Below, piece after piece: positions 8,481-16,790 of a stretch of DNA of 64,000 nt (within the stretch, counting starts at the first letter, position 1; every line of letters begins with the position of its first letter). The stretch covers positions 49,752 through 113,751 of the forward strand of contig PDLQ01000017.1 in the NCBI GenBank assembly GCA_002591745.1, read 5' to 3'. The notes beneath the pieces were generated by a model. The model searched no databases. It saw only the letters and a list, made by a program, of their open reading frames with translations, and had not been told where the DNA came from. The position numbers and the translations under genes are program-made. Source of the stretch: Lewinellaceae bacterium SD302. Lineage in GTDB: Bacteria > Bacteroidota > Bacteroidia > Chitinophagales > Saprospiraceae.

Positions 8481-9413
8481 ATGAAAAATAAGGTCAATAC
8501 TGAATTTGATTACTTTCTCCTGTTTCGGGTATCACTGGGAATCCTTCTGATTTATAAGGTTGGTTCTCTGTATCCCCATTGGCTTGATTTTTTCGGCGTA
8601 GACGGTTTCTTCACTCGCGAAATAAACGAGGTAACCAATGATCCACTTATCCCTTACTGGGCATTGGCCGACTGGATTTCAAACGCCTTTTCTATCAGCG
8701 TAAACCAGTCTTCGATGGTCCTGATGTTTACCATTCTTCTCTTTGCCGTCTTTTTGCTGGCGGGCTTCATGACACGATTTAGTTCGGTCTGCCTCTTGTT
8801 GCTGAACATCTCTCTGACCGGTTCTTTCAGCGATTATATATACGGTGTAGACTTTTTCTTGTCAACGCTTTTATTCTACAGTATTTTCGTTCCCATTGGT
8901 TACAAGCAGAGCATCGATGGGCTATTGAACATAAGCTGGCTAAACAAAGCAAACCAATGGAGACTGCGAGCTTCGGAAGCCAGACTGATGATGGGAGCAC
9001 ACCTGTGCATAGTCTACCTCACCGGAGGAGTTACCAAAGCCTTTGGCCCGACCTGGTGGAATGGCGGCGCTATTTGGACGGCATTAAACCGACCGGGACT
9101 GGACATGTCATTATCCCTCGTAGAAATTTTCGACTACAAGATTATCTACGTATTGCTGGGCGTATCCACCATCTTTGTAGAGCTGCTGTATCCAATCGCC
9201 ATCTGGTTTAAGAAAACACGTAAGATTTGGCTATTACTCACTCTCGGCATGCACTTGTTCATTGGCATGGTGCTGGAGCTTTACTTTTTCGCAACGGTAA
9301 TGATGTTATTCAACGTGGTAGCGTTCGGCGGCGAAATGAAAAATGATTTCAGTGAAGTAATGGGATCGTTGAAATCAGAAAAACCATCGCTTGCCAAACA
9401 GACACTAAAGTAG
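8481..9413 (+). CDS. HTTM-domain (gamma-carboxylase-like) membrane protein
   Basis: 310 residues with about seven or eight hydrophobic segments. The pattern YLTGGVTKAFGPTWWNGGAIWTALNRP (about residues 180-206) is typical of HTTM (horizontally transferred transmembrane) proteins, distant relatives of vitamin-K-dependent gamma-carboxylase that lack its C-terminal half. The biochemical role of bacterial HTTM proteins is mostly unknown; some are linked to modification of exported proteins. It sits between a membrane-anchored protein (1-bp gap) and an exported serine hydrolase (4-bp gap). Confidence 0.7.
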   Translation: MKNKVNTEFDYFLLFRVSLGILLIYKVGSLYPHWLDFFGVDGFFTREINEVTNDPLIPYWALADWISNAFSISVNQSSMVLMFTILLFAVFLLAGFMTRFSSVCLLLLNISLTGSFSDYIYGVDFFLSTLLFYSIFVPIGYKQSIDGLLNISWLNKANQWRLRASEARLMMGAHLCIVYLTGGVTKAFGPTWWNGGAIWTALNRPGLDMSLSLVEIFDYKIIYVLLGVSTIFVELLYPIAIWFKKTRKIWLLLTLGMHLFIGMVLELYFFATVMMLFNVVAFGGEMKNDFSEVMGSLKSEKPSLAKQTLK

Positions 9414-9417
9414 GAAT

Positions 9418-10602
9418 ATGAAAACCAGCTTTATCCTTCTTTGCTTTACGATTGCTCTCCAGGGAGTAGTACTTTCACAGCAGCAAACCCAACTTAATAT
9501 TGAAGCCTTGGCCAGTGGTCTTGATGAATTGCTCGCGAACCATTCCCGTCAAGACAAGTGGCTAGGGCAGATAGTGGTGAACCAAGGGGGTAATATCGTG
9601 TATTCCAAAGGCAACGGCTTCGCAAACTTTAGCACCGAAAGACCCTACACGGATTCAACGCGCTTTGCCGTGGCCTCCGTCACCAAGGCATTCACGGCTT
9701 CTGCTATACTACTATTGGAGCAGGAAGAGAAGCTGAACATGTTGGATAAAGTTAAGGACTACCTACCCGCCTACGGCAAGCACCCCGATGTGACTATTGA
9801 GCACCTCGTCAGGCATTGTTCTGGCTTAGCCTATGGCAGTTGGCAACTTCGTAAAAAACTGAAGCTTAGCGACGAAGATACCCTTACCTACGACCTCGTC
9901 AATGATTGGGTAGCCCAAAATTACAAAGAACCCTACTTCGCCGCAGGCAGTAAGCACAATTACAGCAACATTGCTTATCGTGCGCTCGCTTCCATCATCG
10001 AGAAAGTATCTGGTCAGTCATATCCGGATTTTCTCCAGGAAAGGTTTTTCCACCCCTTGAAAATGTACTCTGCTGAATTTCGACCATCCATTCTTCTGGA
10101 GGATCAACCTGGATATGCCATACCTTCAATCTGCTTGAGTAGCTCGGGTAAGACAAAACCGTTTACCTACGGCAAGTCATCCTCGACTTACCTCAACCCG
10201 GGCACGGACTATGGATCATATGGCTTATACATCTCATTAGCCGACTTGACTAGACTGAGGACCCTCTGGGGGAAAAAAGGAATATTCTCCCCTCAGACCA
10301 TTGATAAATTAGCGGCCTATGATACCTTCCCTAGTGGTGAGAAAAATTACTTCCGATTCGGTTACGTGGCTACGAAAACACCGCTTATCGAAAGTTGGAA
10401 CCTTAGAGCATCCGGCAACATCCTCGGTTTTATCTCTTTCCTTATCTACTATCCTGAATACGATTTGTGTATCGCTATGTCTACCAATCGCTACCCAATG
10501 ATCAACAGGACCTACGTAGACGGAGAACTCATCGACTTTTACGGGGAACTTAAGCCCATATTGTATGCTGCCTTAGGCGTCGATGCACTACCGAAGAAGT
10601 AA
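9418..10602 (+). CDS. Exported serine hydrolase, beta-lactamase/class C PBP family
   Basis: 394 residues; residues 1-20 are a signal peptide ending LSQ. The SxxK catalytic motif is S87-V-T-K90 (in AVASVTKAFT), and the second motif Y182-S-N184 fits the YxN of class C beta-lactamases and penicillin-binding esterases. The third motif, usually HxG or KTG, appears as ASGNILGF and is unusual. Members include D-aminopeptidases, esterases and beta-lactamases; the substrate cannot be told from sequence. It is the last gene of the tight three-gene run with the HTTM protein. Confidence 0.8.
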   Translation: MKTSFILLCFTIALQGVVLSQQQTQLNIEALASGLDELLANHSRQDKWLGQIVVNQGGNIVYSKGNGFANFSTERPYTDSTRFAVASVTKAFTASAILLLEQEEKLNMLDKVKDYLPAYGKHPDVTIEHLVRHCSGLAYGSWQLRKKLKLSDEDTLTYDLVNDWVAQNYKEPYFAAGSKHNYSNIAYRALASIIEKVSGQSYPDFLQERFFHPLKMYSAEFRPSILLEDQPGYAIPSICLSSSGKTKPFTYGKSSSTYLNPGTDYGSYGLYISLADLTRLRTLWGKKGIFSPQTIDKLAAYDTFPSGEKNYFRFGYVATKTPLIESWNLRASGNILGFISFLIYYPEYDLCIAMSTNRYPMINRTYVDGELIDFYGELKPILYAALGVDALPKK

Positions 10603-10681
10603 TTATTAGCTTGTTGCATCATTTCATCGAAACTGTTCTAGCATTCATCGAATCCCCCGAACAATACCTTTTCCCGGCTCA

Positions 10682-10712
10682 TTTGTATAGGTAACACGTT
10701 TCCTTATCTTTA
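10682..10712 (+). promoter_or_regulatory. Bacteroidota-type promoter
   Basis: TTTG at 10682-10685 and TATCTTTA at 10705-10712 are separated by 19 bp, matching the Bacteroidota housekeeping consensus (TTTG ... TAnnTTTG). The start codon of the PspA-like gene lies 21 bp further on. Confidence 0.6.
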
Positions 10713-10733
10713 CCAGATACTAAGTTTACCATT

Positions 10734-11762
10734 ATGAATGCACCGCAATTGAAACAGAAATCCTTTTGGCAACGCCCCGAAGGCATTACTGGTCTCATCT
10801 TTTTAGCCGCACTGGTAGCCGGTCTCGGCTTCGTCGCCGTTACTTTTGGGCCTGCATTGATTGCACTGGCGCAAAATACACTCTACCTGGCGGGTATGTT
10901 GGCCGTACTGGGCGCCATTGTTTACATGGTACTGGACCCTAAGATGCGCAACCTCATTTTCTACATGTACAAAAGTGTGATGCGTTCCGTTACGGGCATG
11001 TTCGTGCAAATTGACCCCATTGGTATTCTGAAAAGCTACGTGGAAGAGCTACAGAACAACTTGCGTAAGATGAATAAGCAAATCAGCAAGTTGCGCGCTC
11101 AAATGCACAAGCTTAAGGAGGTGATCGTAAATAACGAGCGAGAGATCAATAACAACCTCCAACTGGCGGGTAAAGCCAAGGAAACCAATAAGCGCAACGT
11201 AATGATTCTGAAAAGCCGCCGCGCCGGCCGCCTGAAAGAATCCAACGTGCGGCTCGACGAGCTCTACACCAAAATGGAAGTGCTCTACCGTGTACTCACC
11301 AAAATGTACGAGAACAGCAGCATCCTGGCTGAGGACATCAAGGACCAGGTAGCCGTTAAAGAGCAAGAACGTAAAGCTATCCACGCCAGCCACGGCGCTA
11401 TGAAATCCGCCATGAGCGTGATCAACGGAGACCCCGACCAGCGCGCCATGTTCGATATGGCCATGGAGAACATTACCGAAGATGTCGCCAATAAAGTTGG
11501 CGAGATGGAACGCTTCATGGAAATGAGCGCCAACTTCATGGACTCGGTCGACCTCCAAAACGGCGTCTTCGAAGAAGAAGGCATGCAAATGCTGGAGCAG
11601 TGGGAAAAAGAATCCACCAGTTTCCTTCTTGGCGACGAGAAAGACACCCTCCTCCTCAAAGCCGAAAACAACAACGAAGTACTGGATCTTGACGCTCCCG
11701 TAGCGGAAAAAGTTAGCCGCCAGGGTGGACACAAAAACCAGTACGATAGCTTTTTCGACTAG
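10734..11762 (+). CDS. Membrane-anchored PspA-like coiled-coil protein
   Basis: 342 residues. Two hydrophobic segments (about residues 17-40 and 47-66) are followed by a long helical hairpin (about residues 90-275, rich in Lys/Glu heptads such as LQNNLRKMNKQISKLRAQMHKLKE). Its layout and the acidic-to-basic helix pattern resemble PspA/IM30, of the ESCRT-III superfamily, but PspA itself has no membrane segments. The C-terminal 60 residues are acidic and look unstructured. It has its own promoter and precedes the substrate-binding/OmpA gene by 118 bp. A role at the inner membrane under envelope stress is inferred, not shown. Confidence 0.6.
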   Translation: MNAPQLKQKSFWQRPEGITGLIFLAALVAGLGFVAVTFGPALIALAQNTLYLAGMLAVLGAIVYMVLDPKMRNLIFYMYKSVMRSVTGMFVQIDPIGILKSYVEELQNNLRKMNKQISKLRAQMHKLKEVIVNNEREINNNLQLAGKAKETNKRNVMILKSRRAGRLKESNVRLDELYTKMEVLYRVLTKMYENSSILAEDIKDQVAVKEQERKAIHASHGAMKSAMSVINGDPDQRAMFDMAMENITEDVANKVGEMERFMEMSANFMDSVDLQNGVFEEEGMQMLEQWEKESTSFLLGDEKDTLLLKAENNNEVLDLDAPVAEKVSRQGGHKNQYDSFFD

Positions 11763-11772
11763 CAATGTAAAA

Positions 11773-11872
11773 TGATTGAATGGTCTAATAGTTTAATGAG
11801 GACTCACTGGTTCGATTAAATCATTGTTGCAATAGATCATCATCACATTAAATCATTGTTTCATTAGATCAT
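11773..11872. repeat. Degenerate ATCATT-type repeats between PspA-like and SBP-OmpA genes
   Basis: A 26-bp unit (11815-11840) is repeated at 11847-11872 with 24 of 26 bases identical (core ATTAAATCATTGTT). Upstream (from 11773) are scattered inverted pieces such as AATGATTGAATGG. Similar low-complexity text occurs at 30413-30440, 45395-45466 and 49557-49577. Confidence 0.6.
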
Positions 11873-11880
11873 TACAACCA

Positions 11881-13452
11881 ATGGCACGCTTAACAACCTT
11901 CTCCAAGCTCCTGATCACCATCCTGATCCTGCTTGGTATCTTTTTTGCCTTCAATTACTTCACTACCGGAAGCTTGCTGCCTGGAAGTGGTGAGGGCGGC
12001 TCCAGCATGGGGCAATCCGGAGACCGGACCGAACAGAACGGAAACAGTGGCTCCGGCAACAGCAACGGTGACCCCATCCGCGTAGGTGTAGTGACCTGGG
12101 GTGGCTACGCTGGCGGGCAGTACTTTAACGAAGGCTTTGCGCCCTCGGCCCAGAGCCGCTTTCGTAAAGAATACGGCATCGACGTTGAGTTCGTGCTCAA
12201 TGACGACGTAGTAGCTAGCCTCAACGCCTGGAAAAATGGCGATATCGATGTTCACTGGTACACTATCGATGCTTTCCCCACCATCTTACCTGAGCTGAAG
12301 GCTTTCGACCCCGTAGTTCTCTTTCAGGCCGACTGGTCGCGGGGTGGCGACGCCATCGTAGTCAAGCGTGGCATCAACAACGTTGCCGACCTGAAGGGCA
12401 AGAGTATCGCCGTAGCAGAATTGACGCCCTCCCACTCCTTCCTCCTGTACCTGTTGGATGCCGGTGGTCTGAAGCCGACCGACATTAACATTGTCGCCCA
12501 GCCCAGCGCTGTGGAAGCCGCCCAGGCATTTAAGAGCGGGCAGGTCGACGCTGCCGTAGTCTGGAGCCCGGATGACGAACTGAGCGTTCGGGCCGTTCCC
12601 GGTGCCAAGATCCTGGAAAGCACCCGCTCGGCCAGTAACATCATCGCCGACGTCTTTTTCGCCAAGCAAGATTACGTAAACGCTAATCGCGACAAGCTCC
12701 AGAAACTCTACGAGGGCTGGATGCGTGGTGCCGCCGAGATCAACTCCAGCCAATCTGCCAAAGCCAAAGCAGCCAAGATCCTTGGTCGTGAGATGGCCCT
12801 CAGCGAAGCTGATGCAATGGGGATGATCGACAATGTTCGCCTGGTGACCCACGGAGACAACCAGAACTTCTTTGAACAGAACAGCAGTTTTAAAGGTGTT
12901 ACCGGCGCTCAACTCTACCGCCGTATGGCCGGAGAATACGAGAACCTCGGTTTTATTGACGGTGGTGTCCCCCCCTTCCGTAGTGTTTCTTTCGGCAACT
13001 TCGTGAGTGGAGCCGGTTCCGATCTTTCGGGCAGTGAGCACAGCGCCGAAGCGAGTCGTGACTTCACCCCCGTTTCCGAATCAGAAGGCCGTAGCAAGGA
13101 AGCCATCGCAACCAAACGCATCAGCATCAACTTTCCTTCCGGTGTTTCAACGCTGGATGACGAAGCCAAGAGCATTATCGACGAAGAGTTCGTGCCCAAC
13201 GCTCGCGCTTTCGGTAACGCCCGCATCCGTATTGAAGGTAACACCGATAACGTAGGTGGCCGTGCCAGCAATGTCGAACTGAGTAAGCGCCGTGCTCAGG
13301 CCGTAGCCGCTTACCTGACCAAAGAGTACTCTATGGATCCGGATCGCTTCATCATTATCGGTAACGGACCAGATAAGCCAGTGGCCAACAACAGTAGTGC
13401 TAGTGGCAAAGCACTGAACCGCCGGACCGACTTCGAGATCGTGCGTGAATAA
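11881..13452 (+). CDS. Substrate-binding protein fused to OmpA domain
   Basis: 523 residues. An N-terminal membrane segment (about 9-27) is followed by a Ser/Gly-rich linker (to about residue 60), a periplasmic-binding-protein fold of the NMT1/phosphonate type (about 62-345, RVGVVTWGGYAGGQYFNEGF at its start), and a C-terminal OmpA/MotB peptidoglycan-binding domain (about 415-523, with the typical IEGNTDNVGG...NVELSKRRAQAV). Such fusions would be tethered to the inner membrane and bind peptidoglycan while sensing a ligand. It overlaps the histidine kinase by 8 bp and follows the PspA-like gene. Confidence 0.8.
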   Translation: MARLTTFSKLLITILILLGIFFAFNYFTTGSLLPGSGEGGSSMGQSGDRTEQNGNSGSGNSNGDPIRVGVVTWGGYAGGQYFNEGFAPSAQSRFRKEYGIDVEFVLNDDVVASLNAWKNGDIDVHWYTIDAFPTILPELKAFDPVVLFQADWSRGGDAIVVKRGINNVADLKGKSIAVAELTPSHSFLLYLLDAGGLKPTDINIVAQPSAVEAAQAFKSGQVDAAVVWSPDDELSVRAVPGAKILESTRSASNIIADVFFAKQDYVNANRDKLQKLYEGWMRGAAEINSSQSAKAKAAKILGREMALSEADAMGMIDNVRLVTHGDNQNFFEQNSSFKGVTGAQLYRRMAGEYENLGFIDGGVPPFRSVSFGNFVSGAGSDLSGSEHSAEASRDFTPVSESEGRSKEAIATKRISINFPSGVSTLDDEAKSIIDEEFVPNARAFGNARIRIEGNTDNVGGRASNVELSKRRAQAVAAYLTKEYSMDPDRFIIIGNGPDKPVANNSSASGKALNRRTDFEIVRE

Positions 13453-14449
13453 GCACCAGAAAATTGTCGTTTACGCCACCCTGACCTATCTGGTACTGGC
13501 CTTCATCTGGTGGACTTTCCTCCTCCGGGATAAGACCATCGTAGCTCACGAGGCCAGGGTGGCGTCTTTAACCACGGAACTGGCACTCTCCGGCGAATTG
13601 GTGCGGGAAGGAGAACTGGAAACTCATCCGCGCTACCTCAAACTCCGGGAAGAATACGCCAGGGAGAGTCGAATGATCATAGCCGAAGCGGTAGTGATCG
13701 CCATCTCCATGTTTATCGTCGTCTTCCTGGCCTTCCGTAATTTCCGGGAGCAGGTTAAATCGGCCGAACAGCAACGCAATTTCCTGCTCAGCATCACCCA
13801 TGAACTAAAAAGTCCGATTGCCGGTATCCGCCTCATTTTGGAAACCTTTCAAAAGCGCCGGGAGCTCCCCGCCGCCATCCAGACCAAATTGAGCACCAAT
13901 GCCCTGACGGAAACCGACCGACTCACCGCACTGGTCAATGACCTGTTGTTGAGTGCCAAGCTGGATACCCGTTACCAACTCAATCTGGAGCCGCTGGATC
14001 TTAGCAGCATTTTTGAAGAGTGCGTGGAGAAAGTCGCTCTAAAATACCCTGGAGCAAAGCTTCACTTCGATGTAGAACCCGATTTGCCCACCATCATGGG
14101 CGATCGCATGGGGTTGACCTCCGTTGCCATTAATCTCATCGAGAACGCGGCAAAGTACAGCCAGCCAGAACCGGTCATCGGGGTGAATCTGCGGCGAGGC
14201 AGTCCGGTGGAAGTCATTTGCACCATTGCCGATAATGGCCCCGGCATTCCGGACGCGTTAAAAGAAGAAGTATGGAAACGCTTCTACCGCATTGGCAGTG
14301 AAAATACCCGCCAGACTAAAGGGACCGGCCTGGGGCTTTATATCGTCAAAAAGCTGGTCGATCTCCACGGGGGTGCCATTAGTATCCGGGATAATGAGCC
14401 CAGTGGAGCCACTTTTTTATTAAGCCTGCCCATCGCTAACAAGCTCTAG
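13445..14449 (+). CDS. Membrane histidine kinase
   Basis: 334 residues starting at GTG 13445, 8 bp inside the preceding gene, which suggests translational coupling. Two membrane segments (about 8-26 and 78-97) flank a short ~50-residue periplasmic loop. The dimerisation box SITHELKSP holds the phospho-acceptor H119. N box (INLIENAAKYS), G1 (DNGPGIPD) and G2 (GTGLGLYIV) boxes complete the ATPase domain. No response regulator is adjacent, so the partner is elsewhere. The short loop suggests it may sense through the SBP-OmpA protein rather than by its own ligand domain; that is inference. Confidence 0.85.
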   Translation: MNKHQKIVVYATLTYLVLAFIWWTFLLRDKTIVAHEARVASLTTELALSGELVREGELETHPRYLKLREEYARESRMIIAEAVVIAISMFIVVFLAFRNFREQVKSAEQQRNFLLSITHELKSPIAGIRLILETFQKRRELPAAIQTKLSTNALTETDRLTALVNDLLLSAKLDTRYQLNLEPLDLSSIFEECVEKVALKYPGAKLHFDVEPDLPTIMGDRMGLTSVAINLIENAAKYSQPEPVIGVNLRRGSPVEVICTIADNGPGIPDALKEEVWKRFYRIGSENTRQTKGTGLGLYIVKKLVDLHGGAISIRDNEPSGATFLLSLPIANKL

Positions 14450-14607
14450 TGGTTGAGTTCATAAGTCTTAAAACGTTTAAGGCCGGAAGCGTGGTGGTGA
14501 ACAACTGGCGGAAAGCCGATAATAGCCGTAACTACTTGAGTTTTTTTGCCAGGAAATTCAGCGCCGCGATGGCAAGTTGAATGGACGAATATTTATGAAC
14601 CTGACTA

Positions 14608-15486
14608 CTAGTCCATGCCGAAAACCGCCATCACCGGCAGATGATCCGACGGACTGAGGTTGTTGGGCCTCCGGTCATCGATGTGGCGAAACGACAAAGT
14701 GTACAAATTCTTACTGAAGATATAATCAATTCGCCTGCTTGCTGGTTTGGTGACGTCAAATCCGTTGAAAGTTCCCTCAGGCCCGTAAACTTTGGTATTA
14801 TAGCTACCTCGCCAGGTTTGGCTTCCGTCCGGAGGGCTTTCGTAATTATCATTCAAGACTTCCGCCAATAATTTGATCGGTGACTGGTGGGGTTCACTGT
14901 TCAGATCACCCAGTAGAATAACCTGGCTCATCGCACCGGTCCGTTCTTCAATGAAATCACGGATCAATCGCGCGGATTCCAGCCTGGCCTTCTCCCCGAT
15001 ATGATCGAAGTGTGTATTGAACACCTCCACCACTTCCATAGTCCGTAGGTTACGGAAACTGGCGTAGGTACAAATTCGGGGCAGGGCCGCATCCCAACCC
15101 GTTGAGACCCTATCCGGCGTGGGCGACAGCCAAAATGTTTCAGTAGTCATTAGCTCGTAGCGCAAACTGTCGTAGAAAATCGCCGTATATTCTCCACCTT
15201 CCGCACCATCTTCGCGTCCTACACCTACGTAGGTGTAATCAGGCAGGCCCGCATCCAGGTAATCCAATTGATGTTTAAGCCCTTCTTGCGTGCCCAAAAA
15301 AGTAGGTGCGTAAAACTGCAGCAGTTTCCGTACATCAGCTTTGCGTTTGCTCCATGCGTTTTCCCCGTCCCGTTCGGTAGCGTAGCGCAGGTTGTAACTC
15401 ATAGCCGAAAAGCTTTGGGCCGATAACACGATGGGCAAGCAGAGAGTAAGTAATAATAGGTGGCGCGGTGCGATCATGTTATACAT
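14608..15486 (-). CDS. Exported endonuclease/exonuclease/phosphatase family protein
   Basis: 292 residues from the ATG at 15486 (an ATG at 15477 is also possible and gives the neatest signal peptide, MIAPRHLLLLTLCLPIVLSAQ). The signatures of the metal-dependent EEP fold are present: MSYNLRY near the start, TQEGLKHQ, FNTHFDH, LLGDLNSEP and the terminal SDHLPV. Members include nucleases, phosphodiesterases and sphingomyelinases; the substrate cannot be predicted. It would act outside the cytoplasm. It is a single gene, flanked by a 200-bp gap that holds a copy of the dispersed repeat. Confidence 0.8.
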   Translation of the reverse strand: MYNMIAPRHLLLLTLCLPIVLSAQSFSAMSYNLRYATERDGENAWSKRKADVRKLLQFYAPTFLGTQEGLKHQLDYLDAGLPDYTYVGVGREDGAEGGEYTAIFYDSLRYELMTTETFWLSPTPDRVSTGWDAALPRICTYASFRNLRTMEVVEVFNTHFDHIGEKARLESARLIRDFIEERTGAMSQVILLGDLNSEPHQSPIKLLAEVLNDNYESPPDGSQTWRGSYNTKVYGPEGTFNGFDVTKPASRRIDYIFSKNLYTLSFRHIDDRRPNNLSPSDHLPVMAVFGMD

Positions 15487-15498
15487 AGTTATGGCTAA

Positions 15499-15532
15499 CA
15501 AAGTAGCAACTCTGAGGAGCTTGCGACGATCA
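15499..15532 (+). repeat. Dispersed signal plus second shared segment
   Basis: CAAAGTAGCA at 15499-15508, inside GGCTAACAAAGTAGCA. It runs into TAGCAACTCTGAGGAGC (15504-15520) and TGCGACGATCA (15522-15532); both of these recur in the gap before the last gene (60179-60195 and 60269-60279). Confidence 0.7.
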
Positions 15533-15701
15533 GCGAAGCTAATGTGGTAGGATTAAGATAAAGTTTTTAAAAATAAGCCTGATTAGTAACCAGGGCCAGA
15601 AACTTTCTCGGAGTTTACTAAGGGTAAGTTTTCACCACTTCGCTTCTCAACCAAACGGGTCGTAACTTTGTCTTCAGTAAGGAGCTAAAATTCCGAAAAC
15701 T

Positions 15702-16574
15702 ATGATCGATCTACCGGTAGTACCCAGCAAGGAACAGCGACAACGCAAGCCGGACTGGCTGCGTGTGAAACTGCCCATCGGGCCGGAGTACAAGAAGGTG
15801 CGTAAACTCGTAGACGAGTATAAGTTGCACACCATCTGCCAAAGTGGAAATTGTCCCAATATGGGCGAGTGCTGGGGAGCTGGCACGGCCACTTTCATGA
15901 TCCTGGGTAATGTTTGCACCCGCTCCTGTAGTTTCTGCGCCGTTAAAACCGGCCGCCCCAATGAGTATGATGAAGACGAACCCCGCCGCGTGGCCGAGGC
16001 TATCGACCTGATGCAGGTTAAACACGCTGTGATCACCTCCGTGAACCGCGATGAGCTCAAAGACCGTGGCGCGGAAATCTGGTACCAAACCGTGCGCCAG
16101 GTAAAAGAACGTACTCCCCAAACTACTATCGAAACTCTGATTCCAGATGTTCGCGCTAACTGGGAAGCCCTCTATCGTATGATCGAAGGAGGCCAGGAAG
16201 TGGTTTCCCACAATATGGAGTGCGTGCGCGACCTCTACCGCAAAGTGCGCCCTCAGGGTAAATACGACCGCAGCGTTGAGGAATTGCGGCGCATCAAGGA
16301 AGCCGGCCACCGGACCAAAACTGGCATAATGGTCGGTTTGGGCGAAACCGAAGATCAGGTATTTCAAACTATGGACGATCTTCTGGAGGTAGGCGTAGAC
16401 GTGCTTACTATTGGTCAGTACCTACAACCCACCAAAATGCACTTAGCCGTAGACGAATTTGTTACCCCCGAGCAATTTGCTACCTACAAAGCCGTAGGGC
16501 TGGAAAAAGGCTTCGATTACGTGGAGAGCGGGCCGCTGGTGAGGAGTTCTTATCATGCGGAGCGCCATGTATAA
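15702..16574 (+). CDS. lipA: Lipoyl synthase
   Basis: 290 residues, usual length. It inserts two sulphur atoms into octanoyl chains on lipoyl domains using two 4Fe-4S clusters. The auxiliary cluster motif is CxxxxxCxxxxxC in [12 protein letters not shown], and the radical-SAM motif is CTRSCSFC. The substrate-binding end RSSYHAER is also present. TAACTTTG at 15663-15670 could be its -7 promoter element, but no clear -33 partner is seen. A strong bidirectional terminator follows. No lipB is adjacent. Confidence 0.95.
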   Translation: MIDLPVVPSKEQRQRKPDWLRVKLPIGPEYKKVRKLVDEYKLHTICQSGNCPNMGECWGAGTATFMILGNVCTRSCSFCAVKTGRPNEYDEDEPRRVAEAIDLMQVKHAVITSVNRDELKDRGAEIWYQTVRQVKERTPQTTIETLIPDVRANWEALYRMIEGGQEVVSHNMECVRDLYRKVRPQGKYDRSVEELRRIKEAGHRTKTGIMVGLGETEDQVFQTMDDLLEVGVDVLTIGQYLQPTKMHLAVDEFVTPEQFATYKAVGLEKGFDYVESGPLVRSSYHAERHV

Positions 16575-16724
16575 AGCTCATCAGCTTTTCTACTTAACCA
16601 TCCGCGTCAGATAACCCTGGGTCCTATCCACTGATGACAGGGATATGAGTACTTCGTAATCAATGGTGATTTTCCAGCATAGATTACATGCTATTCCAGA
16701 CTCTATTTCCAGACTCTATAAAAG

Positions 16725-16759
16725 AAAGCGCCGCTGAGAACTGATCTCAGCGGCGCTTT
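16725..16759. terminator. Bidirectional intrinsic terminator
   Basis: A perfect 15-bp stem (16725-16739 and 16745-16759, core GCGCCGCTGAGA) with a 5-nt loop is bordered by AAAG on the left and TTTT on the right. It lies between the convergent lipA and OmpA genes and can serve both. Confidence 0.85.
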
Positions 16760-16790
16760 TATGTGATACAATCCTATATCATTTTTGGCA

